Below are positions 32,777 to 43,165 of a DNA stretch of 64,000 nucleotides, piece by piece. The number at the start of each line of letters is the position of its first letter. The first letter of the stretch is position 1. The stretch is from contig OX578284.1 in the NCBI GenBank assembly GCA_951217055.1, positions 46,985,177 to 47,049,176 on the forward strand. The letters are read 5' to 3'. The notes below the pieces were generated by a model, which was not told where the DNA came from, ran no database searches, and saw nothing but the letters and a program-made list of their open reading frames with translations. This stretch comes from Gerris lacustris. Lineage: Eukaryota > Arthropoda > Insecta > Hemiptera > Gerridae. The position numbers were made by a program, and so were the translations under genes.

Positions 32777-33499
32777 ATTTAATTTATCTCAGATTATAAG
32801 TCCCTGCAACAAGAGACGTGAATATTAAGACCCGAAAAAAATAATTGAGGTAGCCAAGAGTTGGTTTTAAAGAACTAATGTTAAATTACTTTCTTAAAAT
32901 TTATGCTATGGCCAAATAAAAATAAATAATAAAACGTGTAACAACCAGCCCTGAGGTCTCCCCTATATTATAACTTCCATCGTAGTAGTATACAAAAGAC
33001 AGAGTAAAGCGAATAACGTATATACAATTCCGTCGTAGTTGTTTATTAAAGACAAATAAGTAAATAAAGCATAATACAAGTGTTAAGATACGTCTAATAG
33101 AGAAAGTAATTATATAAAATGAAGTTTATTTTAATAAAAGTAGAAAACACTTTCAAAATGAACAATAGGTTTGGTTAAAAATACTTTAGGGCTAAAAGAG
33201 ACTACCAAAACAAAATTGAATGTTTTAGAAAACATTTCGAGGACTTAGGATTAAAATTGAAAAGGATATTTCTAAAATATTATTTGAAAACATTGTCAGA
33301 AAATATAAAGGTATCAAACAAAGAAAATTAATAAAATAATAGAGTAAAATTGTTATGAAGCCTTATTATATTATTAAATCAGATTACATTAAAACTTAAC
33401 TCTCTAAAGCCTGCCAAGCATATTAGTATATTGACTAACAACTATAATTTCACTGATGTAGGCTAATTAAAATGCACCAAACCCTGTTTTAATTAAACA

Positions 33500-33530
33500 C
33501 TAGCGGTGTTACCCGTGCTTCACAACGGAA
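33500..33530 (-). mobile_element. Helitron 3' end
   Basis: On the minus strand, CCGTTGTGAAGCACGGG forms a hairpin, then TAACACCG and CTAG (33,500-33,503), followed by T. This is the classic Helitron 3' terminus. I could not place the matching TC start, which would lie at a higher coordinate. Confidence 0.7.
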
Positions 33531-34396
33531 TGTGTGTGAATAGGTCTCCCAACCTATCTAGTTCAAGTGGCTAAACTAGTATTTCTTACTACTTGGCTTA
33601 CCTAAACTTTCTCATACCTTTTGTCCTAAGGATCTTCTAGTATTAAATATAATATTCCATATCAAAACTACAATTAGTTTTCAATTAGTAATATTGTAAG
33701 TTTAATATGCTCTATATATCTTTAGAGCCTTAATAATAAATAAAAATAATTATAGAAGATAACACGGAATTTAAAGATGAATAAATGAAACGAAACTGAG
33801 AAATAAATTTTCACTTAGCTGCAGAATGAATTAAATTTTAATGATTTGTTAATTATCTGGTTAAATATATTGCTTTAAACTTCACTTTGTTGGAACAGAA
33901 ATGTTAGACCAATTTAAAATTAAGGTTTAATTAAAATGTTTGTTAATTTCACGGCGGTTAATTTGAAACTATATTTTGCTGCTCCTTAGTAATTAACACA
34001 ATAAACTCAACAAAGAAAGGGGCTGCGAAGCAATTAAAAGATAAAAAACCGTATCTGGAATTATAAATAATTTTAAACTACACAACGAAAGGTATAAATT
34101 AAATGGTAAAATATAAACGAGTTTCTAAACTGTTTCATTATCCTGTTATAGGGCTAACTAAGCTATGTACTGTGCATAATAGTATTAAAACACTTCTTAA
34201 AAAATACGCCAGGGCTGACGGATTCGCTTAATTTTCTAGTTTAAAATTACACCAAAAATACTCTGAAATTAGAGTGGCAAAGAGCTACCTCGTGTTCGAG
34301 GAAGCTAATATGCTTAATGATTTTATAATTATACAGCCCATTATAGAAAAATTTATTTAATTTGCCCCCGGTATTTTTTAAAACTATTAAAATTAT

Positions 34397-34635
34397 CACT
34401 TGAATGAAATACAAGTTGTTCAAGCTAAAATATATATATTTGTCTAACCACAATTTTCATATACTTCAATCAGACGATCGTTTCAGTCTTTCGACTATAT
34501 ATAGATTGTCTATATATACGTGTCACTGAAGATAGTTGAAAGACTGAAACAATCGTCTTCTTGAAGTATATAAAAATTGTGGTTAGACCAATATATATAT
34601 TTTAGCTTGAACAACGAGTGTTTCATTCAAGTGTC
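34397..34635. repeat. ~100 bp-armed palindrome with hairpin motif at each arm tip
   Basis: The left arm (from 'cacttgaatgaaatacaagt') is inverted in the right arm (to 'tttcattcaagtg'). Shared segments include 'gtctaaccacaattt' and 'gacgat.gtttcagtctttc'. The plus-strand arm reads CTGAAGATAGT..AGACTGAAAC (34,526-34,550), the same layout as the other hairpin motifs with a weak 3 bp stem. Confidence 0.75.
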
Positions 34636-34689
34636 AATTTTCATCATGTACAATTACCACAAAATATCGGTCAACACGACCAAATTTAT

Positions 34690-35338
34690 TAATCATGATG
34701 AATGTCATAGTTGAAGATAAGTGGAAGAGGGCACTGTGGGGGTACTCGGTACAACGCTTTACTTCCTAAACAAACCTATACACTATAAGAATCTTAACCA
34801 CCCGCGATAGCTTTTAAACAATTATTATAAATTTATTACTTCACAACTCAAAAACTTCTACTTGATTCAAGTTGAAATTTGACATGCCTGTTTCAATTGT
34901 ACTTTATTTATATGAAGTTTTATTAAAATCGTTACGTTAGAACGTAAGATATAAGTAAAATGGTTGTTTTCTCTATTTAAACGTTTAGGTCCGCTTTAAT
35001 AGTTTAACCGATCTTTATTAATTCATAGCGGAGTCGTTGGTTTTACTAAAAAATGTTATTTGAAAAAATGTTCGTCTCATCGAATAGGTGATGATAGAAT
35101 TGTTTCCCGTCCTGAAATTCCAATTTTAAATTTGAAGCTCACGTTTACGCGAGCATTGCGTGTGAACTCTTGGACAGATCACGCTGTCCAACGAACTTAG
35201 CCTGAGTATTATTACAAGGACCATGTATACCAAATTTCAACTAAATCGTTCAACTTTTACTCAAGTTATCGTCGGACACGAACACGTTACACACAGACAA
35301 GATGCTTATTTTGTTGAATGTAAGAAGCTCGCTTCAAC
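34690..35338 (+). mobile_element. Family C element
   Basis: 'tttaaacgtttaggtccgct' (34,977), 'attcatagcggagtcgttgg', 'acgtttacgcgagcattgcg', 'gctgtccaacgaacttagcc' and right end GCTCGCTTCAAC (35,327-35,338). The left TIR is not clearly preserved; 'catgatgaatgtcatagttg' at about 34,693 may be its position. Confidence 0.65.
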
Positions 35339-35339
35339 T

Positions 35340-36820
35340 ATGTTACATATATGCTTAAAAAACGTACATTTCTTTTCACGAACAGCCTAAAACAAGCTAT
35401 TATATTAAATTATCAAACGACGATTGACTGAAAAAATGGTCCATGACAACTTAAGACATACTATCACAAATTTCGGTGGGATGCACTCATTATCCTCCAC
35501 CAGTGTGTGCTATTATCTTAACACCACAAGAAATGCAATGGTTAAAACACCATAAGAATTAAGGTGGTTGAAGTACCATGGTAAATAGTAATATCTGAAA
35601 ATGATCAAATGATTATTGATGGTTAATATAAATTCAAATGTTTTTCCAATTTTTTTAGTGTCAGCTGGAGCTTAGCCAGGTGACAGGTGACACAGTATTT
35701 AGTGCAAAATGGATCAGGGTTCGGAGCCATCAAAAGATAATATTGTTGTTATTCATTTAATTTTATTTTATTTAATTTAATTTTTTTTTGGGGGGGGGAT
35801 CTTATCAAAATGTATGGTTCAAGATATATCAAATTTATAAATCAATAAAAAATTATGTCTCCAGACTTCTCCAAATCTATTTCTATTAATATGTTATCGA
35901 TTTCTATTAAAATCCAAATATTTTGGACTTGAGGGACCTTTACAATGAAAATACTTTAAAAACAAAAAATTCTAAACATTAATATTATATCTAAAATCTG
36001 CTGTATTTGTAAGTATTAAATAACAAAAAACTTCCAATGTACCGCGTGTAAGTATTAATAAAATATAAACTTACATAATATGTAAATGTATTTATATATT
36101 GTACTTTTAAGCTTTGATTTCAATGCTATTTATATCCAATATAAATAGCATAAAATAAATAAATGTAAAAGACAAAAGAGGCAAAAAATAATTAAATTAA
36201 CAATTGAAATAAAAGAAATCTAATATATATCAAGCTTTCTTCCTGAATACATCTGAAAATATAAATAAAAATGATACGGCATTTATTTGGAACGTAGAAT
36301 GATATTCTATTCGAAATCAAATCTTTCTCTCAAGGCTTTAATCCAATTTTCTATTTTCTTTCTTTCCTATTATGTTTTTTTTCCTCTTTTCCCTCTAAAT
36401 TTCAGGGGAAGGGGGAAAGCACGGTTGAAGAGGAAGAAGGAGATCTCGGTGATTCATTCGAATGATTTCGGTAGGATTCGGTTAATTCCGGTACCTTGTG
36501 ATGAGCGAAAGGATTTTCTTCTGGTTTTTATTTTTTTCTGAAAATCCTTGGCCGGGATTTTTCCCTTCCCTCCGAGCTCAGGATATTTCATTTCCTGTGC
36601 AAAGGATGTAAGGAAACGAGACTTCCTGTTTCCTTTTTCATTAACATTTCCTTTATGTTACCCAAAGCGAAACGTAACTAACCGTAAAACTAATAATGTA
36701 GAATAAATGGAATATTAAATTTAATTTAAATATATTTCTGCTTAAAAGATGATGTAATTTCAAATTGTTGTATACTGAAAATATAATTTACTTAACTAAT
36801 ATCAAGTCATATTTTTAGCT
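35340..36820. other. Unassigned stretch
   Basis: AT-rich. At 36,390-36,540 a purine-rich block follows 'ctctaaatttcag', which looks like a splice acceptor. Frames downstream are short and none is recognisable, so I do not call an exon. Confidence 0.35.
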
Positions 36821-36904
36821 AATGCTTAAGTCGTTAGAGGAATTTTACGGCAGAAAAAGGACCAAACAATCCTTAATCAAACGTGAATACCGTGTTTTAA
36901 CAAC

Positions 36905-36906
<2 letters not shown>

Positions 36907-36983
<77 letters not shown>
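36907..36983. repeat. (TA)n tract of about 77
   Basis: Pure alternating TA at the 5' break of the LINE fragment. It gives a meaningless Ile-Tyr run when translated. Confidence 0.95.
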
Positions 36984-36984
<1 letters not shown>

Positions 36985-37601
36985 CAGAAATAAGAAGAAA
37001 CAATAAAGAAATAGACTTTATATGGGTCAAATCACATCAAGGAATTGAAGGAAACGAGGAAGCAGACAAACTTGCCAAAACCCCTACACAACAATCTGAA
37101 AAACAAATACCAACAAGAGACCTCATAACACTATCCAAAAAGAATATGTTTGAAAAATTTAATATAAAACTACAAGAAGAACCAGAAAAAGCAAAAAATT
37201 TCAAATTAATAGTAAAAAAAATTCCACTTAAACCATGGTTTTGGAAAACAAAACTACCACGTACAGATATTATGAAAATTAATAGATTAAGATGTTACCA
37301 TGCACGATGCATTCAGTACAACTATAGAATAGGACTAAGTGATTCACCAATATGTTATACTTGTCCTGAAAAAGAAGAAAATGTAGCTCACATCCTGTTG
37401 GAATGTCCGAAATATAAATCAGAAAGAAATAAATTATACCAAGAAATTAAAATACAAGAAATTCAAGACAAAAATGAAAAAATCAATACCATCCTATTCT
37501 CAAATTTAAAAAATATTAAACTTACACTAAAATTCGTAAAAGAAATAAAAATTGAAAAAATCTGGAGTCCACTCACCAACAGAAACCCACAAACGAAATA
37601 A
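36984..37601 (+). pseudogene. LINE ORF2 C-terminal fragment (RNase H end and zinc tail)
   Basis: Right after the TA tract the frame reads 'FIWVKSHQGIEGNEEADKLA', which carries the closing His and Asp motif of a retrotransposon RNase H ('vkSHqGi.GNE.AD'). About 100 residues later comes 'CYTCPEKEENVAHILLEC', a C-x2-C-x8-H-x4-C tail typical of RNase H-bearing insect LINEs (I/Jockey-like clades). The frame stays open to the stop at 37,599. The reverse transcriptase, endonuclease and first RNase H motifs are absent, so it is a 5'-truncated, dead copy. Codons are very A-rich. The long apparent N-terminus upstream is only TA repeat. Confidence 0.85.
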
Positions 37602-37800
37602 AATTTAAAAAATAAATAAAAATTACTTAGGGAAAACATAGGAAGAATTTTGGAAGGACTCGGGTCCACCCAACCTAATTGAGGTTTTCTGTGGTTTCCC
37701 TCAATTTACTAGGCAAATGCCAGGTTGGTCCACTCTTAAGTCAGTCCACAGACTGCCTATGATACCCGTTTAAATACCAGCAAACAACCTTAACAAAAAT
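37602..37800 (+). mobile_element. LINE 3' UTR / SINE-tail-like segment
   Basis: 'aggttttctgtggtttccct' followed by 'aggcaaatgccaggttggtc' matches the shared tail that I recognise from insect LINE/SINE families. It lies directly downstream of the LINE frame and probably forms its 3' end. Confidence 0.55.
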
Positions 37801-38018
37801 CCAATCAAAAACTTCCGTTTAGAAAAATAAAAAAATATAAATATATACTCCAAAATTGTCCATTATACCCTTCCCCAAATTTGATTAAAAAGCTCCAATC
37901 CCTTACAAAATATCAAAATTATAAAAAGGCACAAAATAACCCCTCTCAAAATAACATTTTGGCTCCGGTAAACACATATATTTTTTTTGTTACTTATGCC
38001 AATAAAGAATTTGTTAAA

Positions 38019-38027
<9 letters not shown>

Positions 38028-38077
<50 letters not shown>
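38028..38077. repeat. (TA)n tract at the left edge of the tRNA-like array
   Basis: It merges into ATATAATTCAAAC, which is also present inside each 311 bp unit (ACATATAATTCAAAC), so the tract meets the array at a short TATA seed. Confidence 0.9.
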
Positions 38078-38080
<3 letters not shown>

Positions 38081-38124
38081 CAAACAATTTAAACTACGGG
38101 AGACAGAAACAGAGAAAAATTTGC

Positions 38125-38196
38125 ACTGGCTCCGGGATTTGAACCACGGACCTTCATATTTCCAGTATGATGCTCTACCAATTAAGCTAAGCCAGA
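38125..38196 (-). tRNA. tRNA-like gene, array copy 1
   Basis: Minus strand, 72 bases. The acceptor arms TCTGGCT and AGCCAGT pair at six of seven positions (first pair T-T). The D arm is GCTT/GAGC with loop AATTGGTA. The anticodon stem TCATA/TATGA closes the loop CTGGAAA, which reads anticodon GGA. The variable loop is a short AGGTC. The T arm is CGTGG-TTCAAAT-CCCGG with two mismatches. The A box TAGCTTAATTGG and B box GGTTCAAATCC are intact. TTTTT follows five bases after the discriminator position (38,115-38,119), a Pol III terminator. GGA would decode serine UCC, but the short variable loop is not serine-type; the body looks more like a class I tRNA such as Phe. A tRNA-derived transcript is more likely than a working tRNA. 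Confidence 0.6.
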
Positions 38197-38435
38197 TATA
38201 AACTTTCCTCTGCGCGAAACGTTAGAAAATCCCAGTATTTAGCGTGAAATGTATTCTCAAACCTAGGAACCGAAATTTTTACGGCAGACGAACTAGACAA
38301 GAGAAAGTTACGCTAGAAACTCGCCATTTGGCAACATCCACTCTTACTAGAGAAATATGAAATCTCAACCTTCGGGCAGCGACATATAATTCAAACAATT
38401 TAAACTACGGGAGACAGAAACAGAGAAAAATTTGC

Positions 38436-38507
38436 ACTGGCTCCGGGATTTGAACCACGGACCTTCATATTTCCAGTATGATGCTCTACCAATTAAGCTA
38501 AGCCAGA
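38436..38507 (-). tRNA. tRNA-like gene, array copy 2
   Basis: Same sequence as copy 1, 311 bases on, with the same boxes and T-run terminator. Confidence 0.6.
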
Positions 38508-38746
38508 TATAAACTTTCCTCTGCGCGAAACGTTAGAAAATCCCAGTATTTAGCGTGAAATGTATTCTCAAACCTAGGAACCGAAATTTTTACGGCAGAC
38601 GAACTAGACAAGAGAAAGTTACGCTAGAAACTCGCCATTTGGCAACATCCACTCTTACTAGAGAAATATGAAATCTCAACCTTCGGGCAGCGACATATAA
38701 TTCAAACAATTTAAACTACGGGAGACAGAAACAGAGAAAAATTTGC

Positions 38747-38818
38747 ACTGGCTCCGGGATTTGAACCACGGACCTTCATATTTCCAGTATGATGCTCTAC
38801 CAATTAAGCTAAGCCAGA
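38747..38818 (-). tRNA. tRNA-like gene, array copy 3
   Basis: Identical by eye to copy 1. Confidence 0.6.
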
Positions 38819-39057
38819 TATAAACTTTCCTCTGCGCGAAACGTTAGAAAATCCCAGTATTTAGCGTGAAATGTATTCTCAAACCTAGGAACCGAAATTT
38901 TTACGGCAGACGAACTAGACAAGAGAAAGTTACGCTAGAAACTCGCCATTTGGCAACATCCACTCTTACTAGAGAAATATGAAATCTCAACCTTCGGGCA
39001 GCGACATATAATTCAAACAATTTAAACTACGGGAGACAGAAACAGAGAAAAATTTGC

Positions 39058-39129
39058 ACTGGCTCCGGGATTTGAACCACGGACCTTCATATTTCCAGTA
39101 TGATGCTCTACCAATTAAGCTAAGCCAGA
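39058..39129 (-). tRNA. tRNA-like gene, array copy 4
   Basis: Identical by eye to copy 1. Confidence 0.6.
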
Positions 39130-39368
39130 TATAAACTTTCCTCTGCGCGAAACGTTAGAAAATCCCAGTATTTAGCGTGAAATGTATTCTCAAACCTAGG
39201 AACCGAAATTTTTACGGCAGACGAACTAGACAAGAGAAAGTTACGCTAGAAACTCGCCATTTGGCAACATCCACTCTTACTAGAGAAATATGAAATCTCA
39301 ACCTTCGGGCAGCGACATATAATTCAAACAATTTAAACTACGGGAGACAGAAACAGAGAAAAATTTGC

Positions 39369-39440
39369 ACTGGCTCCGGGATTTGAACCACGGACCTTCA
39401 TATTTCCAGTATGATGCTCTACCAATTAAGCTAAGCCAGA
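39369..39440 (-). tRNA. tRNA-like gene, array copy 5
   Basis: Identical by eye to copy 1. Confidence 0.6.
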
Positions 39441-39679
39441 TATAAACTTTCCTCTGCGCGAAACGTTAGAAAATCCCAGTATTTAGCGTGAAATGTATTC
39501 TCAAACCTAGGAACCGAAATTTTTACGGCAGACGAACTAGACAAGAGAAAGTTACGCTAGAAACTCGCCATTTGGCAACATCCACTCTTACTAGAGAAAT
39601 ATGAAATCTCAACCTTCGGGCAGCGACATATAATTCAAACAATTTAAACTACGGGAGACAGAAACAGAGAAAAATTTGC

Positions 39680-39751
39680 ACTGGCTCCGGGATTTGAACC
39701 ACGGACCTTCATATTTCCAGTATGATGCTCTACCAATTAAGCTAAGCCAGA
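39680..39751 (-). tRNA. tRNA-like gene, array copy 6
   Basis: Identical by eye to copy 1. Confidence 0.6.
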
Positions 39752-39990
39752 TATAAACTTTCCTCTGCGCGAAACGTTAGAAAATCCCAGTATTTAGCGT
39801 GAAATGTATTCTCAAACCTAGGAACCGAAATTTTTACGGCAGACGAACTAGACAAGAGAAAGTTACGCTAGAAACTCGCCATTTGGCAACATCCACTCTT
39901 ACTAGAGAAATATGAAATCTCAACCTTCGGGCAGCGACATATAATTCAAACAATTTAAACTACGGGAGACAGAAACAGAGAAAAATTTGC

Positions 39991-40062
39991 ACTGGCTCCG
40001 GGATTTGAACTACGGACCTTCATATTTCCAGTATGATGCTCTACCAATTAAGCTAAGCCAGA
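39991..40062 (-). tRNA. tRNA-like gene, array copy 7 (variant)
   Basis: As copy 1 except one substitution next to the B box (minus strand GTAGTTCAAATCC instead of GTGGTTCAAATCC), which changes the first G of the B box. Its upstream flank is cut by the (TA)n tract about 40 bases away. Confidence 0.55.
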
Positions 40063-40100
40063 TATAAACTTTCCTCTGCGCGAAACGTTAGAAAATCCCA

Positions 40101-40101
<1 letters not shown>

Positions 40102-40160
<59 letters not shown>
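40102..40160. repeat. (TA)n tract at the right edge of the array
   Basis: Begins within the unit word CCCAGTAT and runs to 40,160. Confidence 0.95.
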
Positions 40161-40162
<2 letters not shown>

Positions 40163-40164
40163 GT

Positions 40165-40535
40165 AACAACGAATATACCGGTGGAGATATTGTGTTGAAA
40201 CTTAGCTCCTCTGCGGAGTTAAGAGGAACTAAGTTAAGAAACATGAAATATTCCGGTGGAGACACATTGTTGACCTTAAGCTGTCCCACTGAGTTAAAAG
40301 GAACATAAAATATTCCGGTGGAGATACTTTGTTGACCTTAAGCTGCCCCACTGAGTTAAAGGGAACTAAGTTTAGAAACATGAAATATTCCGGTGGAGAT
40401 ACTTTGTTGACCTTAAGCTGCCCCACTGAGTTAAAGGGAACTTAAGTTTAGAAACATGAAATATTCCATGGAGATACTATGTTGACCTTAAGCTGCCCCG
40501 CTGAGTTAAAAGGAACTAAGTCAAACAACATCAAA
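40165..40535. repeat. 75 bp minisatellite, about five units
   Basis: CCGGTGGAGATA starts at 40,178, 40,253, 40,315 (13-base deletion before it) and 40,390, and a variant lies at about 40,465. Other shared words are 'ttgaccttaagctgcc' and 'actgagttaaagggaac'. Because 75 is a multiple of 3, the minus strand stays open and would encode repeats of 'GQLKVNKVSPPEYFMFL', but there is no start context or domain to support a protein. Confidence 0.85.
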
Positions 40536-40867
40536 AATAGGCAACTGCACTTATACAATAATATATCTATTTATATCTATTACATAAATAAAATAATTAC
40601 GTTATTATAAAGGTAAGGAAAGCAAGTATTTTATAAGATATTGACTCAACTTCTAGCTTTATACACAGTTAGATACGTGTTTGAAGAATATTAGTGAGAG
40701 CTTTGTACTTTGCCAAAAATGCCATTAGACTTCAAATAAAATTACTTAATTTCTTTTTTTTTTGTAGAGAACATATCAAACTGAAGTTTTTCTTTTGTGG
40801 ACTTGAGGTTTTTTTATATAAGTAGTTAGTTGTTTTTTGGAATGAAAGTCCTTTATTATATTTGATT

Positions 40868-40908
40868 CAAGCAAGCTTTCGTCCAGGGAACCTGGACTTC
40901 TTCAGGTT
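40868..40908 (-). ncRNA. Hairpin motif, copy with perfect 7 bp stem
   Basis: Minus strand CCTGAAGAA then GTCCAGG-TTC-CCTGGAC then GAAAGC. AATAAA follows about 20 bases downstream. It is the strongest stem in the motif set. Confidence 0.5.
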
Positions 40909-41149
40909 TTGGAAATACTGTAAATTTAGAGAAACAAATGGTCAAAATGAAAACGAATTTTGGAAATGAAAGTCTTACCAAGTTAATTTTGATTGTTTTT
41001 ATTGAAAAGAATTGCATATCAAACGTTCTAAGCAAACAATAGTTATGAAGGTATGAGCGATTTATAATAAAAATGTATTACAATTTTTTTACCTCAAAAA
41101 CAAGTGAAGGTAAATGATAGTGTGTAAAATAGAGATCAATTTAAAAATA

Positions 41150-41335
41150 AATAAATTCGGTCCGAGACAACTCTGACAAACTTTCTCATTTAGATGATTC
41201 TGTATTTAAATTTCGAAAATATGTCATTTAATTGATTTTGCTTCCGAGAACAAATTTTTGTATGCCTCCAATTTTAAAAGTTCCAAAATAGAATTCTGTT
41301 TCAGACATTAGGTAACATTTTTATTCACACGAACA
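41150..41335 (-). mobile_element. SINE-B tail and family A fragments
   Basis: 'tcggtccgagacaactctga' (41,158) is an inverse SINE-B tail. 'tgtttcagacattaggtaac' (41,298) preceded by 'ttttgcttccgag' is a degenerate inverse family A end. Confidence 0.45.
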
Positions 41336-42214
41336 TTTTTATTTAACGAAGATAAAAATAATTGAAAATAATAATGTGCGTTTTTTAAATTAAATATTCT
41401 CTTTAATAGAATAAATACAAAACTAGTTTGTACTGTTGTGCAGGACGTTATGTATTCCTTACATATTTATTTATTTTAAAAAGAGAATTTGAAAAAAAAA
41501 AAAACGAATTATTATTAACCTTTATTTTTTATTTTTCTCTTATTCCTTCCGCTTGAACTAGTTTGCGATATTATTATTATTAAAGTTCAACAATAAAGAG
41601 TATATTTAATAACTATATAAAGTAAAAAAAAGCTTAATCTTAAAAGAAATGACATTTTACAACTAAAAAACAGGGTCAATTTCTAGACTTAATATAACTT
41701 CTTATACTAAGTAGATTTCTCGACTTACAATGTGAATTTAAATCGTACGTGGAAACTTTAGAAGAAACTGCATTATCCCCGTATCTCAAGAAAAGTTTAA
41801 AGAAGTTATGGTAATGCTTGTAGATTTAAAATTAAATTCTCCCTTACTAACAACGCTTAAAATAGTTTTTGTTATTATAATTTAGGTCATTCAAAGAATT
41901 AAGTTAATTTCATGGTAATTTATAATTAGGTTGTATTAAAGTACGTTTATTTTGCTCTACTTTTTAATTACTCATTCACGTACTAAACGTAGAGAAAAAA
42001 TTTCTCATAAATGGAGTATATTAAAAGAAATTCAAAAGCGTCTAGCATAGAATAGACAAAGAAAAATAAGTAGATAATTTAGGTATCTAGAATGAAGGTG
42101 TAATCGATTAGCTGGAATTAACAAAGCTAAATTAAAACTTGAAATGTTATATTTTATTTAAAAAGTACTTATATTTTGTAAATATAAACATTAAATATTT
42201 TATTAAAATACAAC

Positions 42215-42480
42215 CTCCCTTAGCTGTCACTGGTCGTGTTTGTTTACAATTGATTTTGAATTTGACCGCCAACATTTCTCAGAAATCTGGCGATTTATCG
42301 ACTAACACTAATAATTTAGTAAAACCAATTACTGATTATTGTATTGTCATCGGAAATACATAATCTGTGCAAGTTTCAGCTTTCTAGGTAGTCGGGAAGT
42401 CGGTCAAATTCAAAGATTTGCCGCGGACATAGAGGTCAAGTTAATTAAAAGTTCTTTTTATCTTGTATTATTTAGAGTTC
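42215..42480 (+). repeat. Dispersed noncoding repeat
   Basis: 'attgtattgtcatcgg', 'gcaagtttcagctttctagg' and 'tcgggaagtcggtcaa' resemble 61,365-61,460 ('attgtcatcgtgttctgagc', 'tattcgggaagttagt'). The two short frames here are not supported as proteins. Confidence 0.45.
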
Positions 42481-42664
42481 GAACGCAATGCATCTACTCA
42501 TTAGGGTTTAGTCCAATCCGTTTCTAATACATTAAGATAATACATAAGATAATACATAGTTCTAATACATAAAATAATACATTTTCAAGATTTTCAGGGA
42601 AAGGGAACGTTTATTTCTCGTAAAATATACATCGTCTGAAAAATTCCTTAAACCCCGTTTCTTA

Positions 42665-43165
42665 CTGTCGTTTTCTCCGTCGGCCTGTCACTCAATTTTT
42701 GCGAACCAACATATCTTAAAAACTACTCGTTTGATTTGATTGAAATTTGGATAGTAGGTCATAATTAGTCCATTGTTAGTCCTATATAGGGTTCAACCTT
42801 ATGCGCCCATTTGTTTCTTTTCCTAATGCGCAGAAACATACATTTAATTTCACCTATATCTTCCGAAGTAAACATCTGTTTTTTATGAAATTTAGGTGGT
42901 TAGGCGAAAGTTGCCCGCAGATAGCCCCACATTAATTTCAACTGTCTGCACTCTTTAAATTTTGCTAAATTGATACTTTAATGCACGTAAAAAATCAAAA
43001 TAATTTTGACAGATTTATAAAACGCTGAAAAAATTAAATAAATTGGATAAAATAGGTTTTAAAAGCATAAAATCATTACATTAATAATAAAAATTATTAA
43101 AATCATTACATATAAATAGGATGCGAGGAAGCTATGTGCCACACAAATTGGCAGAGTATTTTGTT
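42665..43165 (-). mobile_element. Family A repeat lacking its hairpin end
   Basis: 'gaaccaacatatcttaaaaa', 'atgcgcagaaacatacattt', 'cccgcagatagccccaca' and 'gaggaagctatgtgccacac' in inverse family order. The hairpin end is missing at the left. Confidence 0.75.

Larger units (their letters stand above)
31485..32963. mobile_element. 1.48 kb TA-flanked DNA element
   Basis: The left end GGGGAGACCGGGGCTGGTTG.. (from 31,485) is inverted at the right (..CAGCCCTGAGGTCTCCCC, to 32,963) over about 28 bp with a small indel, flanked by TA on both sides. Subterminal repeats of GGTTGTTAC occur several times, including a 16 bp hairpin at 32,738-32,776. TA flanks suit the Tc1/mariner/pogo group; no transposase remains. 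Confidence 0.7.
38078..40102. repeat. Tandem array of 6.5 near-identical 311 bp units
   Basis: The word CAAACAATTTAAACTACGGG starts at 38,081, 38,392, 38,703, 39,014, 39,325, 39,636 and 39,947, an exact 311 bp period. The units look identical by eye except a C-to-T change at 40,011 in the last, truncated unit. Each contains a tRNA-like sequence on the minus strand with internal Pol III promoter boxes. The array stops inside unit 7 at CCCAGTAT, where a (TA)n tract begins. Such uniformity implies recent amplification or homogenisation; the true copy number could be larger if the assembly collapsed it. Confidence 0.97.

Noticed and set aside
36390..36541. Possible host exon after 'ctctaaatttcag'
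   Set aside because: All three frames are short, no domain is recognisable, and no donor site fits convincingly.
36822..37601. A 259-codon frame taken as one gene
   Set aside because: The first ~55 codons are TA repeat (Ile-Tyr run) and flank; only the part after 36,984 has RNase H homology, so I annotated a LINE fragment.
38125..38196. A functional serine tRNA (GGA)
   Set aside because: Serine tRNAs need a long variable arm. Here it is five bases, the T stem has two mismatches and the first acceptor pair fails.
38078..40102. CRISPR-like array
   Set aside because: Units are 311 bp and identical throughout, with no repeat/spacer alternation; the DNA is animal.
42139..42527. Two plus-strand frames of 62-74 codons
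   Set aside because: The DNA is shared with a noncoding repeat at 61.4 kb and the frames are not conserved there.
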